A stretch of DNA of 64,000 bases from NCBI RefSeq assembly GCF_000524195.1, contig NW_020170509.1:19392-83391 (forward strand), written 5' to 3'. The notes under the pieces were generated by a model. That model searched no databases. It was not told the origin of the DNA and saw nothing but the letters and a program-made list of their open reading frames with translations. This document shows, one piece after another, positions 1 to 10,657 of the stretch (position 1 is its first letter; each line of letters begins with the position of its first letter). This DNA comes from Echinococcus granulosus (lineage: Eukaryota > Platyhelminthes > Cestoda > Cyclophyllidea > Taeniidae). Both the position numbers and the translations under genes were made by a program.

Positions 1-418
1 ATGAAAGCACATACACTCTTGACGATACTGCTTGATTATTGTTGTCAAATTTAAAGGCAAGTATCTCTTGCCAATCGGTCTAGCAATTGCTACTTGTTTT
101 AACTTACTTATCAGGAGTCGATAACAAAATCAAATCAACCTGTGGTTTCTATGCGCATGAAGGTTAAGGAAGAGATCTACGCGCCTCGTCACTAATTGCC
201 TTAGTCACGTCATGCCCTATCAAATGGTAGTAGTAAATGTCTTGTAGACGTGTAGGGGCCACATAGTGAGTACATGATCTTAAATGCAGCCAATATTATG
301 AGGCTTTGGTGCAAAACATTAAAAGAATGAAAGAATCAACCCGTGTAACAAATACTACTACGTGTCAAAGGCTAATTCGCATATGCTGATGAGAGTCAAT
401 CATAAGATGCCCACTTAC
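1..418. other. Left-edge non-coding stretch
   Basis: No gene, repeat module or RNA gene is recognised here. The stretch is fairly AT-rich and has stop codons in all frames at short spacing. If the minus-strand candidate exon at 419-640 is real, this would be its downstream intron. Confidence 0.4.
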
Positions 419-640
419 GCTGTGCTCCGTTCCCTTCCTGAACCACAATGGAGGAGGCAAACAATGAGACAGTAGAAAGACACCGCCATCAACGTAAATG
501 TTGCTGCATTCACAACCCACTGCATTTATACGAACTCCTTCCAAATCATCAGTTAATGAAATGCCTTCTACTTGATAGAAATCCACTTCTTCATGAGTGT
601 ACTGCACGCATGAACTGATGGGCCGTCCAGGTGATTCCAT
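419..640 (-). CDS. Candidate minus-strand exon, unknown protein
   Basis: On the minus strand an open frame starts at an ATG (640) and reads MESPGRPISSCVQYTHEEVD, followed by a balanced, protein-like stretch of about 54 residues. This includes a Cys pair (GCECSN) and ends near WFRKGTEHS. A good splice donor (GTAAGT, reading minus) sits at 418-413, right where the protein-like composition ends. Read through, the frame runs on to a stop at 365. Upstream, the frame is closed by a TAA shortly before the ATG. It could be a first coding exon, or an internal exon whose acceptor I cannot place. I do not recognise the family. It differs from the flanking sequence in having no low-complexity bias. It might equally be a chance open frame. 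Confidence 0.3.
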
Positions 641-646
641 ATCCAA

Positions 647-930
647 ATAGCACGATTCTTATCATCGGCGTACAAAATACGCAACTGATGGAAAATTCAA
701 AGCAAAACATGCTGCTGATGTTCGTGCCATTTTAGCTTTGGCTATTACATGTAAAATCCCGGCTAGCCGTCTACACACGGTAATAAAAAATTCAATTAGG
801 AAATTTTTAGACAAAAGTAGTAGCTTTTTACTTGACATTTCAATATTAGAGCTTAAGTACTACAATTGCAAAAATCAATTTTTTTTGTTATAATATTTTG
901 TTCGTCCATGCTGGTTTCTGTTTCCATACC
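647..930. promoter_or_regulatory. Upstream region of the RS/RGG gene
   Basis: This AT-rich interval lies between the minus-strand candidate exon and the ATG at 931, so the two would be divergently transcribed. A TATA-like string (TATAATATT) lies at 889-897 and a T-rich run at 880-886. That places a conventional start site almost at the ATG, so the TATA match is weak evidence. No other element is identified. Confidence 0.25.
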
Positions 931-1190
931 ATGGTTCCTCCAGTCAGTCGCATTAACTTGAGTCGCCGGCGCTCACGGTCTCCGCTTGGCATCTCCGGAA
1001 GATCTCTACGGGGCGGTCACAACAATGTGTCTCTCCGTCATTTCAGAGGAAATGATCTCTACACTGAGTACCGGCCCAAGTTTAGAGAGGAGTCTCTCAA
1101 CAATGGTACCAGACGAGACTTTGGACCACGGCGTTACGGGGCATCTCAGAATGATGGAGGCTATATTCAGTCCGCCATGTGGACTGGGAG
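931..1190 (+). CDS. RS/RGG gene exon 1
   Basis: The first coding exon encodes 86 codons plus two bases. The frame is open upstream for a further 33 nt but without another ATG, so the Met at 931 is preferred. It ends ACT GGG AG before the donor GTAAGA. Its last ~90 nt reappear in decayed form near 18.12, 19.42 and 36.30 kb. Confidence 0.65.
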
Positions 1191-3206
1191 GTAAGATTTT
1201 CTTTATCAGACTAATAAGAATTCTTGTAGAAGCCGTGGTCTACAGCCCAACCGTCTAGTTTCTGACTATCCTCCTAGACGGTCATCCACGGATTTCGATG
1301 CAGAGCCAAAACGACTTCACCGGCACAGGGCTCTAAGTCCACTTCCTCTAAACCCTCTTACCGATCGGTACTCTGTTGACTTCCGAGTCGCGAATATTGG
1401 TCGTGGGTGTTACGAGGAACGGAGCCGTGGACGTGAGTCTGTGATAGAAAGAGAGCGCCGTTACGATCCGAGGGGTAAGTTTTATTGCTTGCATTCTTTG
1501 TATCAATGGACCGTCAAGCTTTTTTTTAGGACGTTAGAATTGTCATAAAGTGCATTGAAGTCATTTGAAGCAGAAACTTCGGTAAATGGTGCCGTTAGTG
1601 GTCACGTGTTTGTTCTTCCAACATCAGCCGGCGTCAACAATCGCTACGTTGAAGGTGGGATGCGATGTGGCTTTTGATGTGTGGTCGTCTGGCTGCTTGT
1701 TCTGCGGCCGTTTTATTCTTGTAGGATGTTTTTAAAGCCATAAATATTAGTGACAGCGGGAGGAAAGCATGACTCCTGATTGGTTTCGGTTTATTGTTTA
1801 ACCGAACTAGCTCCTTTGAAGTGCTATTCTGGATATCCAACACGGGGTCTTGATGTTTATGCTTGCCACTCGGCTGTGCTCAATGGTGAATTGAAGTGTA
1901 CGACTGAGCCGCTCTGTATTTCCCAAATTTGTCAGTGAATGAGATTGTCAACATGGATTTATTCACTTCTCATCAGAGATCGAAAAGCACCAGTGATTAG
2001 ACGTTAGTTACGTCTCTTGGATCGCACAAGCTTTCCCAAGAAGCGGAACTGGAGTGTTGTGAAGGCGACACATTTGCCATTTTGGTTGTGAGATGGTTAC
2101 GCCCACGTGCTGAATTGTTGTGCCATAAGTGGATAGCGACAGTTGTCGGTTGCTGGATGCTGCTCTGCATCAAAATTCAGTTTGGAATATTGGAAGATGG
2201 CTTACGAAATTGCATCTTGGAGCATTGAAGAACCTTGCCTGCCAGTGCACTATTGACAAGATGTTCCGCCGTCGATTATGCGCAATTTGTCCCACCCTTC
2301 GCGTCAAGTGCAGAGACTCATGTGATCCTTATGTGTAGGCTGCCAGGTTTTATGTGTGAATCTTGAATGTGGCTGTGGACTAAAGCAAGGTACCCCAATG
2401 TGATGAAGCCGCGGTGATTGAAGGAAATGTTAAGGGAACACGGTTACGCTTGCGTGAAGAAAGCAGATTGGTCTCGGTATTTGCTGGACATACGTGTGCC
2501 CTTCAAAATCCATTGAAATTGGATCCAGAAATTTGCATTTGGGAATGCTGGTCAGCATGTGGTAATGATAGGGTTTATGCCGAATGTCAAGCTTTGAAAC
2601 ACTTTGTGGTAGTGGAGTCGTAGTTTCAACTGTGCCAATTCATAGTTTTTGTTCTATCATGAATTGCCGTAATAGTGTGGACTTCTGGGTAGAGAAATTT
2701 GAGGAAGGCTTCTCAGTAGGACTAAAAGCTGAAGAGCGTCAAATGCATTACATGCTGCTGTGTTGTATTTATCCTTAACCGCCGTGCGATGACTTAACAT
2801 CAATGTACACGATGCAGGGTGATGGGTTACGTCGGTTTTCCTTGCCATATCAGGTGATTACCAACAATATCGCAGCGAACGGCAGCAACCTTACGAAGAG
2901 CTACCAGTCCATGGAAGTCGACAGGGCGGCCGCTCGTATGACAGAGATGCTTGGCGGTCTGATCGTATGCCGACACACCGAAACGCACCTGTCGTAGTGT
3001 CCCCACATCCTCGTCAAAAATCCCGGTACAACATTTCTCCCCCGCAAAGATACGAACGACCCTCCGCCTTCGGTGCACGTGATGTTAGGGGTGGTAGTGG
3101 TGGTGGTCGTGGTGCTGTACATTCAACATACAGAACGGGTAGAGGATCGATGCGGCGACCTGCCTTCAGAACGGGACCAATGCAAAGGCCTCCACCACGT
3201 CACTGA
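931..3206 (+). CDS. Arg-rich RS/RGG-type protein, complete three-exon gene
   Basis: Exons are 931-1190, 1230-1474 and 2854-3206. All four splice ends are GT/AG, and the phases join without a break (AG|A, then G|GT) to give 285 residues and a TGA stop. The ATG has a good Kozak context (ACCATGG). The protein is rich in Arg, Ser, Tyr and Gly. It has RRRSRSP at about residues 12-18, RS/RE dipeptides in exon 2 (ERSRGRES, ERERRYDPRG) and a C-terminal RGG-like tract at about 247-255 (RGGSGGGRG), followed by RGSMRRP and a Pro-rich end. There is no RRM, zinc finger, membrane segment or signal peptide. By composition it resembles disordered splicing or mRNP-associated proteins; RNA binding is inferred and the family is not recognised. 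More 5' exons are possible. Exons 1 and 2 have many dead copies downstream, up to 36.7 kb. Confidence 0.65.
1191..1229 (+). other. 39-nt intron of the RS/RGG gene
   Basis: The intron runs from GTAAGA to TTGTAG. Reading through it meets TAA at once, and splicing restores the frame (AG|A = Arg). Introns of 30-45 nt are common in flatworm genes, which is part of the case for the organism. Confidence 0.7.
1230..1474 (+). CDS. RS/RGG gene exon 2 (source of array relics)
   Basis: The exon is 245 nt and starts AGCCGTGGTCTACAG after the leading A. It encodes RSRGLQPNRLVSDYPPRR at its start and ends ...YDPRG before the donor GTAAGT. It is the best-preserved copy of a sequence found at least seven more times in the window, every other copy being broken by stops or indels. 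Confidence 0.65.
1475..2853 (+). other. Intron 2 of the RS/RGG gene
   Basis: This 1,379-nt intron opens GTAAGTTTTATT and ends in TTGCCATATCAG. No gene is recognised in it. It contains sequence shared with the downstream array. The part near 1,630-1,710 is seen again around 8.1, 10.9, 20.15 and 28.0 kb. The part at about 2,230-2,430 recurs at about 34,728-34,935. Confidence 0.6.
2854..3206 (+). CDS. RS/RGG gene terminal exon
   Basis: The last coding exon runs from DYQQYRSERQQPYEEL to PMQRPPPRH and TGA (3204-3206). It holds the SYDRDAWRSDR patch and the Gly-rich RGG tract. No convincing copy of it occurs in the array, unlike exons 1 and 2. No AATAAA polyadenylation signal is seen in the next few hundred bases. 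Confidence 0.65.
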
Positions 3207-3689
3207 TAATAATCGTTCAACCTTATTACACCCCTCCTGATGAATGTGACAGTAACTGTTTGCATGGTGGTTCAAATGAAGCTCCCACTGTAGCTCCTTT
3301 GGATAAGGCATGGTGAAGGTTTGCCTTGATCGTGTAAGAAGTAGAGGTAGACTGGTGTGGAAGTTGATGCATGCCGTAATCGGCTTCGCACAGATTACTC
3401 AATCGTAGTGTTTGGACGTAAACAACATGCGGTCGGTCTTTCTCGATTCGCTGTCCTCTGGTAAAGGCATGATTGGGGGCCTGCCTGAATCGTGTAAGAA
3501 ACAGAGGTAGACTGAGGCAATCCAAGGAGACGATGTTCCTGATTCTGCCACTGGGATAGGTGTCTCCTACAAGGTCCACTTGCGGCAGCTTGATGTGAAG
3601 TGGGGAATCCTGGTTTGAAAAGAGCTTGCATGTTTCCTTAGGCTTGGCAGATTCTTCCTGCTTTTCATCCTCCTCTTTCCATTAATCAA
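3207..3689. repeat. 3' flank with a ~160-bp-spaced direct duplication
   Basis: A segment at about 3,315-3,380 (containing TCGTGTAAGAAGTAGAGGTA) is repeated at about 3,470-3,530 (TCGTGTAAGAAACAGAGGTA). Read on the minus strand, each copy encodes a similar short string (QSTSTSYTIKA and QSTSVSYTIQA), but in different frames of two overlapping open stretches, so a gene is not supported. The rest is non-coding 3' flank. Confidence 0.4.
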
Positions 3690-6600
3690 AAGCGAATTGG
3701 GGCACTGCTTTGTTTGCTCCCATTCCCTTCTCTTTTCTGGTCTATGCGACAGTTGGCTGCCAATTAACTGTCAATTGGTTACTGCAAGAGATGGAGTCAT
3801 TGCCCCAACGGGAGGATCAGGTGGTGGATTTTGCTATATCGTTCATATCACTTTTCTGTCTTCTCGTATCCAATGCCCGAAACCAGGATGAGGTTAAAAA
3901 GGAGTGAGGTTTAAAATTCGAGGTGTCCGACTGTCTCCCCTTGGGAGAGGGATAGAAAACTAGGAGTCAGAAACGAGACCTAAGTAGCTCTAACCCATTT
4001 TCCGTAATATGATTAGAGCTGGTTTGATTCTATGTCAGGGCTACAGTGGTTGTTGCGTTTCTACGATGCCATTAGATGTGCGGACTTCTCCCTGTCGATA
4101 CGGCTCTTCCTTCTTTCTCTGTATCGTTTGCCAGGAGCGGCGATCCAACGGTCTGCTTTCAATTTCATCTTGCCCGATTTCTTGGCCTTGAGCGTGTTGG
4201 ACAACCGCTTTCGTTGCTGTAGCTGAGCGGTAGATGTGGTGAAAGGGGAAGGATGTGTACAAACATGCGGAAGAGGATGAAAAGGCCTGAAGTGGCAGAC
4301 CATTTCTATCGTTGTAAGGAGGCGGAGGAAAGGCTGGCGAATTGGACGTGCTTCATCTTATTCATGATAGAGCGAATTTTGAGCAAGAGGGTATAGTGCG
4401 GCTGAATACGACCCCGTCAGTGTGGACTTCGTAATAACCCAGGAGTGAACTGAGAGCCGCGATCATTGAAGATTGCGACAGATATTGGGATTAGGGAAGT
4501 CCAAGATTTTGCTGACGTTTAGATCAGTGTCATTGAAGATCTATCCTTTGGGGGTTGCCCGAGACCAGCGTGGAAAGCGATCAATTCATAATTGAGTCTG
4601 TTAAAAGGAGGAAGAGAATAAACGGATCTGGGTGCGTGTTTAGGACGTGAATGGGGCGAGTTGGATGTGCTGGGAGTACATTTTGTGCAATGAAGCACTA
4701 CTTTGCTGGGAGGGGATGCAGAGCTTTGGCCATGGTCGTACAAATCTCTGCCCATCTGGCCGTGTGGATCGATCGCATGCTTTCCTTTGCGGCACGAGTG
4801 CTGGGTTGAGACAGTAAAAGCGCTCCAAGATGTTGAGAAGCAAGGAATCTGGGACGAAGGTTAAGCTTTCCCAGTAAGGCCGTTGCGTTGATTGTGGCGT
4901 TTTGGAGAAGGAGAAGCCCCTGTGAAATTGGCAGACGGGTGTTCTCACGAGTTGTTTAGTTGTGGATCGGAACATTGGAATTGGTCTGCCCCTTCCGTGT
5001 CGACGGTGTTGTATTCTAACTGGTGTGATCTAACATGAGGCAATTGACCCGCAGTAGCAGGTGGTCACCGTCTACCTTTGAGCATCATCCTCAGCGAGCT
5101 AAGTGGTTATTCTTCTGCGTTGGCCATCAAGTCAAAAGTGTGCCATGTAGGTTGTCGAATCCGGAATTTCAGTGAAACTCGGCCATTGTATCCTTTGCTG
5201 ATGAAGAAGACTTTGTGGCTGGATTGCATCGCTCGTCTGAGTGTCGGTGTAAAATCAAGACTCCAAAAAATGCTTCTTCCCGAGGAGGTCGCTGGAGCTG
5301 CCTTCTAGTATCCTCCGGCATTTAGATCTCGTTGTCACTAACGTTGATTGGGCTTATTGGCCCTTAACATACTGCATCTTGCGAGGCGCAATGCCCTCTA
5401 ACATTGATGGAGGCAGTTCGTTTTATGGACTTTTTTCTACATTGCAATCATGGCATAGAAGATGAGGCAAAGGCGATTGACGATATTCAACGTGGCTTCA
5501 AAAACTTCGCCTAACCAGTATTTGCAATGAATGCTTGCTCTCTAATGCTTTACAAGTGGCGATTAACCGTTTTATCTCAATGCCTCTTGGAATATCAGCA
5601 AAGGACGAAACGTTGGTGATGCGAACACTTTCTCACGCACCTCTCGGCCTGGCCGAGTAGGGTGAGCTGAGGGCTTTAGACGTGTTCGTGAAACAATTGG
5701 ATTGGAGTACATTGGAACGTACGGAGTTGTTTAAACTAGACTGGATTAACTGGAGTGAAATGGATTGACCTCAGTGGGATGTCGAACGGTTTCCAGGCAA
5801 AAGTGTGGAGAGGCGTGTGGCTGCTGGTATGTGGCCTAATTTTATCCAAGCCTTGGAAGGCCAGCAATGAGGATGATGGAAGAATGGGCAAGGGAAGCTG
5901 AAGTGCTTTTAGCCGTAAACGTCATGAGGTGAGGCGTAGTGTTTGGAGCTGGATTGGTTTTTTGCAAAGGTGTTTTTCATTTTCGGGCTGACTACTTCAC
6001 ATTGTGATGGGATGCGATGTGTAGACTCTGGCCTGCCTCGACTAGGTGGTAATGTTCTCCCAAGTGCTTCTGCGACTGTCGTCTCCTATCTCGCTTTGTA
6101 TGTGCTCGCGTGTGTGTGCAGTGCGTCGTTAATGAATGGTTTCAATTGCGGCGATCGTTTTTACACCATTCCCAGTGTCACATTTCCCTACCCAGTCATT
6201 TGATCTACCTGCCCTGCTAACACTATCACCGCTCTCCTCATCGAAGCTCTTGTTTACTAGTGATACCTTTGCTGTTGTTGGTGATCCTAAAACCTCGCTT
6301 TTAATTACGCCCCCGTTCATCATCTTTTCTCCCTTAATTTCCCCTAAGTCGGTTTAATGTCGACATCAACATCCGTCATTGCGCGCTGATGACAACATAT
6401 CGTGTTGCGTCGCATTGCATTAAAATGAAGTAAATTACCGCGAATCGGACTGTCACGGGTGTAGGACGTCGGATGTTGTCCAGGCTATGCATATCGAGGT
6501 GGCGCTTAGTGTGGCCTGTGGTGTTAGGCTTATTCAGCCCAAAGATGGTTCGCGTTGAGGGTGATGGTTTTCTGGCTGCCGATTTAAAAAAGGACGGAAG

Positions 6601-7849
6601 GAAGAAGGCATTGAATGGTTCAGAGGAAGGCGTGCCATTGCCATTGGTTCGGATGTCATGAGGGGATGAAGATGAAGAGAAGCGAGGAGGGGCAACTGTA
6701 TGTGGTTGGTTATGCCACCATTGCTTGGTGCGGTGGTGTCTGCTGGCTAGATGCATCGATGGAGTGATGATTCGACGAAATTGTGGAGGGAATGTTGATG
6801 CAGGTCATCGCTGATTATTTGCTTTGCTTCAATCTGCTGTGCTTGACCGGATCGGATTCGGCATAACACGGTACGACTATTCCATTTTTACTCTGCCCCG
6901 CTGAGCTGTGATACGGCATCTTCCATGGTGCCACTGATTGGAAGCGTTTAATTACCATTTGGCTGGCCGAACGTGCGGATCGCTTGGTAGGGTAAATTGT
7001 TCTACTTGTCTTACGAACGTTGCATTGTGCCTTGTGTCTTTTCCTGCTCTGCTTTCCTTCCCGTAATATGGCATGAACATTGTCGTCCTATTGACTGCAA
7101 ATGGATTGTTGCGAGGGACAGAGTTGTAGAGCGCCCAGGATAGGGATATGGTGGGCTGCTTTGTGTTATGCTAGCTTTCTGTGTCGTATCGCATGCAATG
7201 CCGAACACGTGAAGATCAAGAGGAGAGGATAGCTGTGTATGGACTTCGATGTGGCAGAATGCATTCCTCGTTGTGAGGGGCAGGAGGTAAGGAGTGCGAT
7301 GTAATCCCAAATCCTTACATGTACGAGATGTACAGATGGTTTGATCCAACGCAAAGGCTATGTTTGTCGCGCTTCTGCTTTTGACCTGAGTGCTGCACGA
7401 TGGGAGGCGAAGAGATGTGCTGACTTTAACCCGTCTTGGCAGAATTGTTGTGTTCTCCCTTCCCAAAATGAATTTCTCGTAGTGTGTGAGTGTCCGCTGT
7501 ATCGTTGGTTGTGGAAATGGCGTTTGATTGATGTCAGTTGCTTCCTGTTAAGACTGCATGCCGCTTGATGCGCTCAGTGGTGAAATACGCGCCACTGCCG
7601 CAAAACACCAACACTCATCGTCGTTGTTGCTCACATGCCATAGACTCTTTTCCGTACCAAGATTGTTCCCGTTTTCTGGTGATGCTGAGCTGCTGATGCC
7701 TGTGTGGCCGTGTTCAGAGTATACAGTAGAAAGAGGAATTGAACGCATATTGCCGGCTGACGCATTGTTTGCTGGAGCGGACGAATGAGGTGATCTGGGG
7801 GCTCTTCTTTGCGAAGACTATTCACGAATCTCGGTGTCGCGCCAAAACA
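3690..7849. repeat. Array segment 1, before the first exon relic
   Basis: Modules visible in order are as follows. A block ending in a GTTACTGCAAGAGATGGAGT-like string (module F) lies at 3,690-3,890. A GAGCTGGTTTGATTC block (H) lies at 4,010-4,090. A less clear, possibly unique stretch spans 4,330-5,650. A GGATTGGAGTACATTGGAAC block lies near 5,700-5,800, another H block near 5,960-6,060, and an S block (CTTGACCGGATCGG, GAGCTGTGATACGG) near 6,740-6,930. F recurs at 7,010-7,330 and H at 7,335-7,410. No gene is supported. Confidence 0.55.
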
Positions 7850-8006
7850 AATGCATTAGCGAAGGATCCTATTTGCTTCTTCCAAACCCTCCTTCCGACC
7901 AGTACCCCAGTGAATTCCGAGTTGCCAATGGTGGATGCAGTCACTGTGATGGTTGGAGGCGGGGGCTTGAGGCTGTGATGGAAGCAGAACGCCGTGCTGA
8001 TTAGTG
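7850..8006 (+). pseudogene. Exon 2 relic 1 of the RS/RGG gene
   Basis: The strings AACCCTCCTTCCGACCAGTA, GAATTCCGAGTTGCCAATGG and GAGGCTGTGATGGAAGCAGA match in order the source exon's ACCCTCTTACCGATCGGTA, GACTTCCGAGTCGCGAAT and GAGTCTGTGATAGAAAGAGA. The relic ends at a still-recognisable donor (GTGAGTTTTAAT at 8,007). Stops and indels close the reading frame. It cannot encode the exon. Confidence 0.6.
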
Positions 8007-10529
8007 GTGAGTTTTAATCTTGGCGTCATTTGTTAAAATCCTCGATCGTATCAGCTTCGGTTTTACATTTTGTTTGACTTTGAAAAGGCAGACGAATAAG
8101 TCGATCTCACAAATTAACATGGAGGATAGTCGTGGTAAAGTTGGAGTGGGGTGTTGCTGCTATCATGCGATCGTCTGTTAGTTTCGGAAGTGATTAAGTC
8201 GTGTGGGCCACGTTTACAGGCTACAAATGTGGTAATGTCAGTTGGTAAAGAATCCACGCCTTTGAATTGGGCATGGTTTATTCTTCAATCGGCTGGAATT
8301 CATAACGGCGTTTGCGATGCCTCTATCTCATTCCTTTGGTGGAAGTGTGTTTCGTGGAAATTGATGGCTCTTAGCTGCTGGGTTGTATCTTGCGATGAAT
8401 GGAAGCATGCGATTGACTGGCTCTGTTTAACGCGCATGTCTACATAGGTCTGCTTGATCGTTGGTAGTGCTTGGTTGTCTGTGTTTGGGCTGAATTCTAC
8501 TGTTTTACGTGACGTAAAGTGAGTGAATCTGGTTGCTAAGTGTTCGCATTTGTTTCCCTAACCTTGTTAGAGCTTTGCTTTCGCTTAAAGGTGAGTTTTG
8601 CCTTCCCTTCTCTTAGGAACTCTTCTGAAATCAACCTGAAGCCTACCGTTTCGGTTCCCTAGTTTGCCACCTACTATGGAGATTATCGCAGTCGTCGTCG
8701 TGTGTTGGGATGGTAAGGCGGCTACTGATGAATTTGTTGATAGGGACATTTGAAACGTGGTGATAATTCGTCAACACTGATCTATGCAGATATGCATTGA
8801 GGGCGCTCCATTTGTTCCTTCAGATAAGTGTTCCTGCAGAAGATCGTTTCGAACGTTGACCTTGTGATGGTGGTGGCGCCATTTGAGTTCGAGGTTGAGT
8901 TAGAGCAGCTTCGAGTCGCATGCCACATGACGTGCATTCGCGGTGCAACGACATCAAAATATTTACGGCGTATCCGTCGTCAGCGGAAGGTTGTGTCATT
9001 TACGCCAAGGGATGCATCTGAATTGGAAGTAAATGAATAAATTGGAATTTACTTCAATGAGATATTCACGTTTCTTGCTGAAGGGACTATCAACTAAGTT
9101 TGCAGTTTTGCTTGATGGAAAGTTACGAAGGGACATAAAGTGACACCGGCTGCCGGATCTGTCTGGAGAACATTGAGTGGGCGGGAAATGGGATGATGTG
9201 ATGTGTCACCAAACGAATAGCTACTTTAAGAAGGAGTTATCTCAAATCCGAAAAACGTAGAAATAAGCTATTATGTTGCCCTGAGATGGATGCCTTAACT
9301 ACGACGATTGCATTAAACCTATTTGACCGTGTGCTACTGCGTAGTTTGGACACCGCCCCACCAGTTAATGCCTCGTTGGAGGATGCTGAGTGGGCAGTTA
9401 ACTGGCTGGATGACAGATTAAATAACCGGCTGGACTTTATTACTTCTCTCTGCTGTGTTGCATCGCGTCGCATGCTGCTCATTGATCTAGTCGGCACAGG
9501 ATGCTGCTGACTGACGGATTTCCCTCCTGTGCTGGGATGCCGCGCGTTGCGCGGTGCTGATTGCCACAGCTAACACAGGAGTCTGCTGACTGGAGGAGGT
9601 GAACCAATAACTGGATTACTTACTGACTGACCAATGGGTGGGAGTAAATTTTCGGACTTGAACATTGCCGGACGATGAATTTGTGCGGTGTTCCCTTCTG
9701 TTCCGTTCTGTTTTCTTTCAACAATGTGGAATGGGGAATCGGCTCGCAATTTCAATATAGATGGCTAGTAGGGAGAAGTGGAGTTGTAGCGCACACGCAA
9801 CGGCCGCATGAATGCTTGTGGTGTGCTGTTATTCTCGATTTCTTGGGCATTGTTTTGGATTCCTCTCTCGAATGCATAAATGTGGCTACCTCTCTCCCAA
9901 TCACTCTGTGGCTCTTGCTGTGTGCGTGTCCGTGCATGTGTGTGGGTGTCCAGTGCGTTGTCTTAGGATGAATTTTGTGTCGGCGATCTAGTCTTGTCAG
10001 CTTGTCAGCCCGTCAGTTGATCTACCAGTGGAGAGTGCGCGATGATTGCGGGAGGCCAGCGTTGCTATTGTTGCCGTTTTCCTTGTCATGCGGTCTGTTG
10101 GCGTATGAAGGCCGTTGCAGTTTACTGGCCGTGCTGTTGCTGTTTCTGCTGTTAGTGTAACTGTTGGTGATGCTGGTGTTGTTCCCTGAACTTGTGCCTC
10201 ATGCTACGACTAGCATTTGTGTGGCCTCTGCCAGAGTGTAGCGGATGTAGGCGTAGAAGTATGAGGGGAAGGTGAACGGAATGTTGGTAATGCAAATGCT
10301 GCAGATCCAATACTTGTCGCGTCGAAAAGGCGAACGACGGGGGTGGTCATGCATTTCATTGTAACAGCACTAGGGTTTTGAATTGCCGCAGATGGTTGTA
10401 TCCGTATTCGATTGATAGGATCTTCCACCTTGTTCGTCATATTCCCGTACTCACTTAAACGGCACCGTCAGGCGATGAAGGCATGATAACAGCTTGTTTT
10501 TAAATGCGAATTTCTTCACCATCCTCGTC
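8007..10529. repeat. Array segment 2
   Basis: The order seen is: intron-2-like DNA (about 8,010-8,260, with GGCTACAAATGTGGTAATGT), the TGATGAATTTGTTGATAGGG block (B, 8,710-8,900), the GATGCCTTAACTACGACGAT block (A, 9,240-9,450), module F (9,620-9,870), the CAGCCCGTCAGTTGATCTAC block (C, 9,960-10,100), a GTT/GCT-rich stretch (10,100-10,270) and the start of a P block (10,430-10,510). This is one of the most complete units. No gene is supported. Confidence 0.6.
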
Positions 10530-10657
10530 TTCAGCAAATCCACTAAATGATCGACTACTAGGCCGTATATGCGTTATGATTGCTGGCTGCTGGCATTAAA
10601 GTGATCAGACCCGTGACTGAGAGTCTGATTGAACAAGGCCCTGTTTCATTGTAAGGG
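10530..10657 (+). pseudogene. Exon 2 relic 2, 3' half only
   Basis: This is a weak but ordered match to the 3' half of exon 2, ending CATTGTAAGG directly before a donor-like GTAGGTTTTATTG (10,658). The following bases (GAGCATTCTTTTTATTGAAG) match the start of intron 2 (GCATTCTTTGTATCAATGG). It is too diverged to be coding. Confidence 0.45.

Noticed and set aside
889..897. TATAATATT as a TATA box
   Set aside because: It lies only 34 bp before the ATG, leaving almost no 5' UTR, and similar AT strings are common in the flank.
3226..3579. 117-codon minus-strand frame just after the RS/RGG gene
   Set aside because: It is built over a local direct duplication whose two copies read the similar peptide in different frames, which argues against selection for protein.
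7011..7466. 151-codon minus-strand open frame
   Set aside because: It lies on F and H repeat modules; the matching copies elsewhere do not keep this frame open.
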